Origin: an uncultured Aquimarina sp.
Lineage (GTDB): Bacteria; Bacteroidota; Bacteroidia; Flavobacteriales; Flavobacteriaceae
Direction of reading: 5' to 3'
DNA: 64,000 nucleotides
NCBI GenBank assembly: GCA_947498935.1
Contig: CANMMM010000009.1
Location: 1-64,000, forward strand
Part shown: piece by piece, positions 53,668-62,100 of the stretch
Layout of the letters: each line of letters opens with the position of its first letter
Position numbering within the stretch: position 1 is the stretch's first letter
Translations under genes and position numbers: made by a program
Notes under the pieces: model-generated
The model's input: only the letters and a program-made list of their open reading frames with translations
Databases searched by the model: none
What the model was told of the DNA's origin: nothing

Positions 53668-54170
53668 TAGTTATTGATTTTGATTCCGTGATGTAACCAT
53701 TTACTCCATTCTTTAGAGAATGTGTGAACAGAGTCTGTGGCTTTTTCTTGTTGATTGACTACGGTGTAGTGTTTGTTTTTCCATTCAAAAATGCCTCCGT
53801 ATAGGTTGTATACGTTGGTGTATCCTTTTTTTTGGAGTTTGATGGCGATATCTTCTGATCGAACCCCTAGACTACAATATACTACAATGGTAGTGTCTTT
53901 TGGAATGCGGTGTTGTTTGGTGATGGTTTTGGTGGTAAAGTGATCGTACCCTACTGCGATGGCTCCCTGTATATGACTTACTGTGTACTCTTTGGACTCT
54001 CTGGCGTCTAATAGGATGACTTGCTCTTGTTTTTGGTGTAATACCTCGGGCGTTATGTAAGGTACAGCCTCGGTATTATACCGCTGTAATAGTTCAGCAA
54101 GCGCCTCCTGACTATGCATACTTATGGCATATAGTAGGCTGTATAAGAAGAGTATATGTTTTGTAGTCAT
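53667..54170 (-). CDS. Exported rhodanese-domain protein
   Basis: This is a 167-residue protein from ATG at 54170, where MTTKHILFLYSLLYAISMHSQ is a signal peptide. An ATG at 54194 would mask it. One rhodanese domain follows, with VILLDARESKEYTVSHIQGA and the active-site loop VYCSLGVRSE, in which the Cys is present. It could move sulfur or sulfane groups in the periplasm. The place in an arsenosugar cluster suggests sulfur/arsenic chemistry, which is inference. Confidence 0.85.
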   Translation of the reverse strand: MTTKHILFLYSLLYAISMHSQEALAELLQRYNTEAVPYITPEVLHQKQEQVILLDARESKEYTVSHIQGAIAVGYDHFTTKTITKQHRIPKDTTIVVYCSLGVRSEDIAIKLQKKGYTNVYNLYGGIFEWKNKHYTVVNQQEKATDSVHTFSKEWSKWLHHGIKINN

Positions 54171-54372
54171 ACTAATATTAGGTGTTATACACAATGTGCT
54201 GCATTTCTTGTTTTTGGCTTTTTGTCAATAAACAATGATGCGTTCTTTCGTATAGGATTCATTTCCTTGCGAAAACAAGTAAATAGGGTATTGCGCGCAT
54301 TCGACGAACTACTATGCGGGTAGCTGCCTAGAATAGCCATCGTGTGATTATATAAAAAGCAATTAGGTTGGT

Positions 54373-55062
54373 TTATCGCGCAGTGCTGTATGGAGAACCC
54401 TTGTTATAGGAGATAAATAGGTGGTCTGCTTGGTATCTTTTCGGCAGTGAAAACTGTTGGTGGGATACAACTGCAAGTATATTACGTATAATCTGTAGGA
54501 GTATACGACTGAGTTTTTTAGTATAGGAGTGTATTTTTTTTAGGTCTTCTATGCTATCGATATCATACAGCATGGGCAGCTTAAAAACAGTACTTTCTGT
54601 TTGATGTGCTAATAGGTGTATGATATGTTTTGTAAGTTTTCTAGATTGCCAAGGGAGTGCTAAGAAATCAATAGATTGGAATAGTGTTTTGTGTATCCCT
54701 ATGAGGTAAAAACCTCCATCTACAGAAGGTCCGATGACTAGCTGTTTGTTTTGTTCTAATGCATCTACACTTTGTAGCAAGTGTTCTTTGGTAATAAAAG
54801 GAGTGTCATTTCCGATAGCGATTACATTATCATACCCTTGCTGGTAGATGGCTTGTATCGCATGGGTAAAACGCTCTCCAAAATTATTCCCTTCTTGTTG
54901 TGCTTCGGTAAAAAAGAAGTAAGGGATTTTGGTACTTTGTACAACCTTTTCTATAGTGCTATTGAGTGCAGAGAATAGCTGATACCCACCATCAATTGGC
55001 TTATGCAATACTTCTTCTGCTGCGGTATGCGCAAAAATTAATATGGCGGTTTGTACACTCAT
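54373..55062 (-). CDS. DUF2064 (TIGR04282-like) protein
   Basis: This is a 229-residue protein with the DUF2064 fold but a degenerate N-terminus: ILIFAHTAAEEVLHKP replaces the usual P-(E/G)LGK-KTRL motif seen in the neighbour at 53050. The later motifs AIGNDTPFITKEHLLQ and GPSVDGGFYLIGIHK are intact. It may be an altered paralogue of the neighbouring transferase. It lies 14 bp after ArsS and should be co-transcribed with it. Confidence 0.78.
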   Translation of the reverse strand: MSVQTAILIFAHTAAEEVLHKPIDGGYQLFSALNSTIEKVVQSTKIPYFFFTEAQQEGNNFGERFTHAIQAIYQQGYDNVIAIGNDTPFITKEHLLQSVDALEQNKQLVIGPSVDGGFYLIGIHKTLFQSIDFLALPWQSRKLTKHIIHLLAHQTESTVFKLPMLYDIDSIEDLKKIHSYTKKLSRILLQIIRNILAVVSHQQFSLPKRYQADHLFISYNKGSPYSTAR

Positions 55063-55076
55063 TCTGATATTCTTAA

Positions 55077-56132
55077 TTAGGCTACCGTTCCCTGACAGCT
55101 ACTACCTGCGCCAGCTGTACATCCATAGCAATGTTGTGAAATTACAATATTTCTGTCATTTAGCAAATCCTCATTATACGCGCTAATGTGTTTTACCTTG
55201 CTAGTTACTTTAAGGTCGAGCATTTGGTTGAAGTCACAATCATAGAGCCAGCCATCCCAACTTACAGAAATGGTGTTGGTACACATCACGTTTTCTACAG
55301 CCGCAGGGTTATAGGCTTCTACAAGTGCATACATGTAGTCTTCGTAATTCTCTGATGCAATTAAGTAATCTAGAAATCTGCTAATGGGTAGATTGGTAAT
55401 GGCAAATAATTGATGGAAATGAATGCCGAAATCTTCTAGTAGTGCTTTTTTAAAGTCTTTTTGCATGGCGGCTTGATCACTGGGTAAAAATGCACCTGCG
55501 GGATTGTATACAAGATCTAATTTTAGGGTGCTATCGGGCATTCCGTAACCACGAGCGTTCAGTTCCTGTAGTGCTTTGATAGAGGCATCGAATACGCCAT
55601 TACCTCGTTGTTTATCAGTTTTTCCTCTGGTCCAGTGTGGCATAGAAGATACGACGTGTACATTGTGTGTTTTAAAAAAATCAGGAAGATCGTAATACTT
55701 TTTATTGGCTCTGATAATCGTTAGATTGCTTCTAACGATAAAGTCTTTGATACCTGCTTTGCTAGCTTCTTCTACAAACCATCTAAAGTTTGGATTCATT
55801 TCTGGGGCGCCTCCTGTAAGGTCTAGCGTATGTGCTCCTGTCTGCTTAATGACTTCTAGGCATTGTAGCATGGTTTCTTTGGTCATGATCTCCTTGCGGT
55901 CAGGTCCGGCATCTACGTGACAGTGCTCGCAGACTTGATTACACATATAGCCTAAATTAATCTGTAATATTTCTAATTTTTTAGGTCTGAAGGGACGGTG
56001 TCCTGTTTCGGCAATTTTATCAGCAAATTTAGGTAGCTCGCCATTGGCAAAAATACCACTATTCAGGATTTCTAATTGTTTCTGAGTCTTGGCAAGTTCG
56101 TTGTTTCTTTTTTGTAGAGACTTTGTAGCCAT
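55077..56132 (-). CDS. arsS: Arsenosugar biosynthesis radical SAM protein ArsS
   Basis: This 351-residue radical-SAM enzyme has C64, C68 and C71 (CNQVCEHC) to hold the 4Fe-4S cluster, LDLTGGAPEMNP for SAM binding, and a C-terminal SPASM-like region with CYGCTAGAGSSCQG. ArsS attaches the adenosyl radical to methylated arsenic to form the arsenosugar precursor. Some family members are selenoproteins. This one has ordinary cysteines and no in-frame TGA. Genes for ArsM, PNP and related transferases are nearby on the same strand. Confidence 0.93.
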   Translation of the reverse strand: MATKSLQKRNNELAKTQKQLEILNSGIFANGELPKFADKIAETGHRPFRPKKLEILQINLGYMCNQVCEHCHVDAGPDRKEIMTKETMLQCLEVIKQTGAHTLDLTGGAPEMNPNFRWFVEEASKAGIKDFIVRSNLTIIRANKKYYDLPDFFKTHNVHVVSSMPHWTRGKTDKQRGNGVFDASIKALQELNARGYGMPDSTLKLDLVYNPAGAFLPSDQAAMQKDFKKALLEDFGIHFHQLFAITNLPISRFLDYLIASENYEDYMYALVEAYNPAAVENVMCTNTISVSWDGWLYDCDFNQMLDLKVTSKVKHISAYNEDLLNDRNIVISQHCYGCTAGAGSSCQGTVA

Positions 56133-56197
56133 AAAAAGGAGGTGTCTAGGTAATTGTACGGGTTGTTTTTGGATTAGATACTATAATATATGGTATC

Positions 56198-56533
56198 TTA
56201 CATAGATAACTTATCGTATTTATTCATCATTTGTACGCCATGTACTAAAGTCGCACCACTTTCTATGGCAGCTCCTGCGTGTACGGCTTCCATCATTTCT
56301 TCTTTGGTAATTCCTCTTTGTAATCCATCTTTGGTATAAGCATCGATGCAATAAGGACATTTTACTACATGAGAGACAGCAAGTGCTATAAGTGATTTTT
56401 CGCGAGCAGTGAGTGCACCTTCTTCAAATACTTTTCCATAGTAATCAAAGAACTTAGTGCCAAGCTCTTCGCTCCATTCTGTGATTTTTCCAAATTTTCT
56501 TAGGTCTGCTGGGTCGTAATATGTTTTAGACAT
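56198..56533 (-). CDS. Arsenosugar-associated peroxidase-like protein (AhpD fold)
   Basis: This is a 111-residue carboxymuconolactone-decarboxylase/AhpD-like protein. The redox motif is CPYC at 59-62 within SHVVKCPYCIDAY, and GAAIESGATLVHG closes the fold. Small AhpD-like proteins of this length appear at the head of arsenosugar clusters. A thiol-based role in arsenic redox handling is plausible but not shown. It is the most upstream gene of the leftward run, 65 bp before ArsS. Confidence 0.88.
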   Translation of the reverse strand: MSKTYYDPADLRKFGKITEWSEELGTKFFDYYGKVFEEGALTAREKSLIALAVSHVVKCPYCIDAYTKDGLQRGITKEEMMEAVHAGAAIESGATLVHGVQMMNKYDKLSM

Positions 56534-57261
56534 GCTTTATTGATTAGTAAAGGTAATTATATAATAGTCGTAAGTGTTCTGGTATTTCTTACAGCAAAAT
56601 AAGACTATTTTTTTGGAGAGACCAATTTGGTGAGTAGGTATCTCTGAAATGCATCTTGTTTTTTTAGTGGATAAAGGATTATTTCTGCTATTATGGAAGT
56701 GGTTTTTTTGGGAAAAAAGCTATTTTTATCAAGCTTTTGAGAAGCCTTAAAAGATGTGATAAGTGGTGTTGTTTTATATGCTTTGTTTATTGCTTAAAAC
56801 AAGTCTCTACTTTTAAGAATGTAAAGAATGTGTATATTTGATTTAGCGGTTATTATAGTGCTAATAAAAAGAGGTTTAATTTAATATATTTGTATATTTA
56901 CTGCTTAAAAAATAAGAATATAGAAATGACTTATGGCCTTGATAGGGTATATACATGATCTATACTAGAGAACTCATGTTGTTTCTCTTTTTTGAGAAAA
57001 TATATTTTTTTAATCAATGTTTTAAGTGTTTGTTTTTTAATGAATTATGGTTTTTGTGTAGGGATTCATAAAGATATTCTTTGATTTAATTAATAAGATG
57101 TTAAGATGGTGGGGGTGCTACATATAGTCTTATAATGTCGTAGTTTTATCAAACAACATATTAATAAATAGGCACATTTTTGGAATTATTTTTAGATACA
57201 ATATCAAACCTTGTAGTTGAAGATAATATGATTATTTGCGGATAACAAATTTTAAATACAC
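56534..57261. other. 728-bp divergent spacer
   Basis: This is a very AT-rich gap between the arsenosugar cluster and the GH3 genes. TATATTTG-like words (near 56830 and 56886) could be promoters. No repeat family, RNA gene or convincing coding frame is seen. Confidence 0.5.
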
Positions 57262-59562
57262 ATGTTTAACAAGCGAACAAGATTCAAGTTAGAAGGGAGA
57301 GGATTGGTAGTAACTTTTTTATTGGTTTTAGCAATGTCTCAGCATTCTTTTGCACAGGACTCGAACGAAATCGAGCGTAAAGTAGATTCAGTCTTATCAT
57401 TAATGACCTTAAAGGAAAAGATAGGACAATTAGTATTGTATAATGGGAGTTGGGATGTAACAGGGCCTCCATCAGATGTAGGGAACAAGGAAAAATACGA
57501 AAAGCTGAAGAATGGTGAAGTAGGTGCTATGCTGAATGTGACTTCTGTGAAGGGAGCTAAAGAGTTACAAGAAAAGGTAATCGAAAATTCGCGATTAAAG
57601 ATCCCATTAATGTTTGGGTATGATGTAATTCATGGGTATAAGACGATGTTTCCTATTCCATTAGCAGAAAGTGCTAGCTGGGATTTAGATGCGATCAAAA
57701 AATCTGCTGCAATTGCTGCGAAAGAAGCGACAGCGGCTGGTATCAACTGGGCTTTTGGACCGATGGTAGATATTTCTAGAGATGCGCGTTGGGGTAGAAT
57801 CATGGAAGGTGCAGGAGAAGATCCATACTTAGGATCAAAAATTGCTGTGGCTAGAATCCAAGGTTTTCAAGGAACTGATCTAGCGTCTAAAGAAACATTA
57901 GCAGCATGTGCAAAGCACTTTGCGGCGTATGGATTTGCAGAAGCGGGAAGAGATTATAATACGGTGAATATCGGAGAGTACGAATTGCACAACACTGTAT
58001 TGCCTCCGTTTAAAGCGGCTGCAGATGCTGGTGTAGCTACAATGATGAGTGCCTTCAATGAAGTAAATGGAATTCCTGCTACTGCGCATAAAGAATTGCA
58101 AAGAGATATTTTAAAGGATACTTGGAAATGGGACGGATTTGTAGTGTCTGATTGGGCTTCTATTATGGAAATGACTTTTCATGGATATTCTAAGGATCGA
58201 GTACATGCTGCTGAACAAGCGATCATAGCAGGTAACGATATGGATATGGAAGGAAGAGCGTATGAAATAGGTCTTGAAAAATTAGTAAAAGAAGGTAAGG
58301 TAGATGTAAAATTAATAGAAGATGCAGCCAAGAGAATTCTACGTACTAAATTTAGATTAGGTCTTTTTGAAGATCCATATAAATATTGTGATGAAAATCG
58401 TGAGAAGAACGATATCTATACAAAAGCACATTTAGAAGCTTCTAGAGATGTGGCAAAAAAATCAATCGTTTTATTGAAAAACGAAAATAATGTATTGCCA
58501 TTAAAGAAAGAATTAAAAAGTGTAGCGGTTATCGGAGCATTGGCTGATGATAAAGATACACCTATCGGTAGCTGGAGAGGAGTTGCAGAATCTAACTCGG
58601 CAGTATCTTTATTAGAAGGGTTAAAAGCGAGTTTAGGAAAGAAAACAACGATCAACTATGCTAAAGGTGTGGCTATAGGTTCTGGAGAGCGAAGCTTTAT
58701 CAAGGCGTTAAAAATCAATAGAGATGATGTTACTGGGATTAAAGAAGCTGTAGCAGCGGCAAAAAAATCAGAGTTAGTGATTTTGGCTATTGGAGAAGAG
58801 GCATACCAGTCGGGAGAAGCAAGAAGTCAAGTAAGCTTAAGCATTACTGCTCCTCAGCAAAAAATGTTCGAAGCTATTTATGAAGTAAATAAAAATATAG
58901 TGGTTGTATTGATGAATGGACGTCCTTTGGCAATTCCTACGATTGCAGAAAAAGTACCTGCTATTGTAGAGACTTGGCACTTAGGATCTGAATCTGGAAA
59001 TGCAATTGCAGATGTGCTGACAGGGGCTTATAACCCTTCTGGAAAATTACCAGTATCTTTCCCAAGACATGTAGGTCAAATGCCATTGTACTATGCGACT
59101 AAAACTACAGGAAGACCTTCTAATCCTGATGGAATGGTATTCTGGTCTCACTATACAGATGAGAAAAATGATGCATTATTTCCTTTTGGTTATGGATTGA
59201 GCTATACTACTTTTGAGTATAAAGACTTGGTATTGAGTGCTTCTTCTTTTGGAACTGGAGGTAAGATTACTGCTACTGTAACTGTAACGAATACAGGAGA
59301 TAGAAAAGGAAAAGAAGTGGTGCAATTGTATGTTAGAGATTTAATAGGAAGTTTAACAAGACCTATAAAAGAATTAAAAGGTTTTGAAATGATCGAATTG
59401 AATCCTAAAGAAAGTAAGAAAGTGACCTTTACGATCGATGAGAAGATGCTACAGTTCTATACTCCTAACAAGAAGTGGGAAGCAGAAGCTGGAGATTTTA
59501 AAGTATTTGTAGGAGGGAACTCTGTAGATGTGTTGGAGTCTGATTTTGTATTTAAAAAATAA
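57262..59562 (+). CDS. bglX: GH3 beta-glucosidase (BglX type)
   Basis: This 766-residue exported GH3 enzyme hydrolyses terminal beta-glucosyl units. A signal peptide ends HSFAQ (residue 32). The (beta/alpha)8 domain includes KHFAAYG (K218-H219) and the nucleophile D297 in VVSDWAS. The alpha/beta sandwich with LAIGEEAYQSGEA and a C-terminal fibronectin-III-like domain (about 670-760) follow. Length is typical for BglX. It is followed 3 bp later by a second GH3 gene, so both are one transcript. Confidence 0.95.
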   Translation: MFNKRTRFKLEGRGLVVTFLLVLAMSQHSFAQDSNEIERKVDSVLSLMTLKEKIGQLVLYNGSWDVTGPPSDVGNKEKYEKLKNGEVGAMLNVTSVKGAKELQEKVIENSRLKIPLMFGYDVIHGYKTMFPIPLAESASWDLDAIKKSAAIAAKEATAAGINWAFGPMVDISRDARWGRIMEGAGEDPYLGSKIAVARIQGFQGTDLASKETLAACAKHFAAYGFAEAGRDYNTVNIGEYELHNTVLPPFKAAADAGVATMMSAFNEVNGIPATAHKELQRDILKDTWKWDGFVVSDWASIMEMTFHGYSKDRVHAAEQAIIAGNDMDMEGRAYEIGLEKLVKEGKVDVKLIEDAAKRILRTKFRLGLFEDPYKYCDENREKNDIYTKAHLEASRDVAKKSIVLLKNENNVLPLKKELKSVAVIGALADDKDTPIGSWRGVAESNSAVSLLEGLKASLGKKTTINYAKGVAIGSGERSFIKALKINRDDVTGIKEAVAAAKKSELVILAIGEEAYQSGEARSQVSLSITAPQQKMFEAIYEVNKNIVVVLMNGRPLAIPTIAEKVPAIVETWHLGSESGNAIADVLTGAYNPSGKLPVSFPRHVGQMPLYYATKTTGRPSNPDGMVFWSHYTDEKNDALFPFGYGLSYTTFEYKDLVLSASSFGTGGKITATVTVTNTGDRKGKEVVQLYVRDLIGSLTRPIKELKGFEMIELNPKESKKVTFTIDEKMLQFYTPNKKWEAEAGDFKVFVGGNSVDVLESDFVFKK

Positions 59563-59565
59563 ATT

Positions 59566-61851
59566 ATGCGTAGATATATCATTACGATTTTAGGATTGCT
59601 AATAGTGAGTTGTAATTCGGAAACGAATACAACTACAACATCGAATCAACCAGCAAGTCAAACGACTAGTAAAGAGGATTCGGAACTAGATAAGAAAGTA
59701 GCGAGTCTGCTGTCTGAAATGACTCTAGAGGAAAAAGTAGGACAGATGACGCAGATCACATTGGATGTGGTGACTAAAGGAGATGATCAGTATAGTTCAT
59801 CGCTACCATATCGCTTGGATAGTGCTTTGGTGCACAAAGCTATTCATACATATAAGGTAGGTTCTGTATTGAACACACCAGGGATTCCTTTGTCTAAAGA
59901 AGACTGGTATAAGACGATTAAGGTGTTTCAGGATGAAGCGGCAAAAACGCCTAGACAGATTCCTATTATCTATGGTATCGATGCGATACATGGGGTAAAC
60001 TATACTACTGGAGCTACCTTATTTCCGCAGCAAATAGGTTTAGCGGCAACCTTTAATCCTATTTTGGTAAAAGAGGCGGCTAGAATTTCTGCATACGAAA
60101 CTAGGGCTTCTTCTATTCCTTGGAATTTTTCGCCTGTATTAGGTTTAGGTAGAAATCCTTTATGGCCACGTTTATGGGAAACCTTTGGAGAAGATGTGTA
60201 TTTAGGTAAAACAATGGGAGTAGCAATGGTAGAAGGATACCAAGGAAAAGTTGGTGATTTGACTACAGTAGCCTCTTGTATGAAGCATTACCTAGGATAT
60301 AGTGTACCATTATCAGGTAAGGATAGAACACCAGCTTGGATACCAGAAAGAGAGCTGAGACAGTACTTTCTGCCAGCTTTTAAAGCAGCGATTGATGCTG
60401 GTTCTATTACATTAATGATTAATTCTGGTGATATTAATGGTGTGCCAGTGCATGCGAGTAAATTTTTATTGACAGATGTATTGAGAGATGAGTTAGGATT
60501 TAAAGGACTAGCTGTAACAGATTGGTCTGATATTAACTACTTGCATACAAGACATAAAGTAGCACCTACTATCAAAGATGCAATTAGAATGTCTGTGAAT
60601 GCAGGTATCGATATGAGTATGGTACCTCATGATTTTCAGTTTTCTGAATTATTGGTAGAACTGGTAAATGAAGGAAGCGTAGCCATGGAACGTATTAATA
60701 GTGCTGTTTCTAGAATTCTAAAAGTAAAAATGCAATTAGGATTGTTCGAAAATCCTGTGACAGATCCTAAGGATTATCCTGATTTTGGTTCGGCGAAATT
60801 TGCACAGGTGAGTAAAAATGCTGCTTTAGAGTCTATTACATTATTGAAGAATAAGAATACTATTCTACCTCTTGCAGAAGGTACCAAGATATTGGTAACA
60901 GGAGCAACGGCTAATTCTATGCGTCCACTAAATGGAGGATGGTCATACAATTGGCAGGGTAGTGAAGCAGATGTGTATGCTAAGAATATGAATACAGTGG
61001 CAGAGGCATTCATGAAAAAAGGAAATGCTGTGTTCCAACAGGGAGTTACATTTGATGGAAAGAATGATGCAATAGATGCTGCAGTAAGAGCTGCGAAGCA
61101 GAGTGATGTAGTATTATTATGTCTTGGAGAGAACTCTTATACAGAAACTCCTGGGAATACACATTCTATTATGATGCCAGATACGCATGTAGCGCTAGCG
61201 AAAGCATTGGCTAAAACAGGTAAAAAGATCATACTAGTATTGCTAGAAGGAAGACCTGTAATCTTTAATGAAATAGAGCCTTTAGTAGACGCTGTATTTA
61301 TGGGGTATTTACCAGGTAACTATGGAGCTGATGCGTTAGTAGATTTGGTATACGGAGCAGAAAACCCGTCTGGTAAATTACCAATCAACTATCCAAAGTA
61401 TCCGCATTCATTAGTGAATTATAATCATAAGCATTCTGATAATATTTCATTACCGAATTATTACGAGTCAGATTATGATCAGCAGTACGAGTTTGGTGAA
61501 GGATTATCGTATACGACATTTCAATATAGCGACTTAGAAGTAAGTGCTGAAGAGATGACTGAAAATGAAACGATAAAAGTGAAGGTGAAGGTGACCAATA
61601 CAGGGAATCGTAAAGGTAAAGAGAGTGTACTTATGTTCGTAAGTGATTTGTATGCTAGTATTACGCCAGAAGTAAGAGCCTTAAAAGGATATCAAAAGAT
61701 AGAATTGGCGAAAGGTGCTTCACAAAATGTAACATTTGAAATTACTAAAGAATCACTTTCATTTGTAAATGCTGCTTTAGAAACGGTAGCTGAGCCAGGT
61801 GATTTTGAAATCAGTATAGGGAATTTGGTGAAGAAGATAAAGCTAAACTAA
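59566..61851 (+). CDS. GH3 glycosidase lipoprotein
   Basis: This is a 761-residue lipoprotein with lipobox Cys16 (IVSC) and a Thr/Ser-rich linker. GH3 features are KHYLGYS (K240-H241), the nucleophile D319 in VTDWSD, LLCLGENSYTETPG and a fibronectin-III-like end. It is diverged from the upstream BglX and probably has a different glucan specificity, such as beta-1,3-glucan oligomers. Surface or periplasmic anchoring is expected. Coupled to bglX by a 3-bp gap. Confidence 0.92.
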   Translation: MRRYIITILGLLIVSCNSETNTTTTSNQPASQTTSKEDSELDKKVASLLSEMTLEEKVGQMTQITLDVVTKGDDQYSSSLPYRLDSALVHKAIHTYKVGSVLNTPGIPLSKEDWYKTIKVFQDEAAKTPRQIPIIYGIDAIHGVNYTTGATLFPQQIGLAATFNPILVKEAARISAYETRASSIPWNFSPVLGLGRNPLWPRLWETFGEDVYLGKTMGVAMVEGYQGKVGDLTTVASCMKHYLGYSVPLSGKDRTPAWIPERELRQYFLPAFKAAIDAGSITLMINSGDINGVPVHASKFLLTDVLRDELGFKGLAVTDWSDINYLHTRHKVAPTIKDAIRMSVNAGIDMSMVPHDFQFSELLVELVNEGSVAMERINSAVSRILKVKMQLGLFENPVTDPKDYPDFGSAKFAQVSKNAALESITLLKNKNTILPLAEGTKILVTGATANSMRPLNGGWSYNWQGSEADVYAKNMNTVAEAFMKKGNAVFQQGVTFDGKNDAIDAAVRAAKQSDVVLLCLGENSYTETPGNTHSIMMPDTHVALAKALAKTGKKIILVLLEGRPVIFNEIEPLVDAVFMGYLPGNYGADALVDLVYGAENPSGKLPINYPKYPHSLVNYNHKHSDNISLPNYYESDYDQQYEFGEGLSYTTFQYSDLEVSAEEMTENETIKVKVKVTNTGNRKGKESVLMFVSDLYASITPEVRALKGYQKIELAKGASQNVTFEITKESLSFVNAALETVAEPGDFEISIGNLVKKIKLN

Positions 61852-61916
61852 AAACCTAAAAACAGGTAAGTTTATAACATTCCTGCTTTGTTGATCTTGG
61901 TTTTAAGCGATTTTAT

Positions 61917-62004
61917 GCGTTAGGGATAGTAGTGGAAATCCCACAGCCCGACGCAGGAAGAGCGAGGAATTGTAGCGGATAGCCCGACCTAAAGGGTAAC
62001 GCCC
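61917..62004 (+). repeat. Dispersed structured repeat family A, copy 6
   Basis: GCGTTAGGGATAG is followed by the GAAATCCCACAG type interior, as in copies 1 and 4, then the core TAGCGGATAGCCCGACC and GGGTAACGCCC. It lies between the GH3 genes and the sensor gene. Confidence 0.9.
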
Positions 62005-62100
62005 AAGATAAACAACGAAGTAGGAGTGTTATTTTTATAGCATATAGTATGTGCTAGTTAATGATGATAGTGTGTTTATTGACGTGTTAAAATTCTAATC

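Noticed and set aside
55077..56132. ArsS as a selenoprotein
   Set aside because: Some relatives use selenocysteine, but here the cysteine codons are normal and there is no internal TGA in frame.
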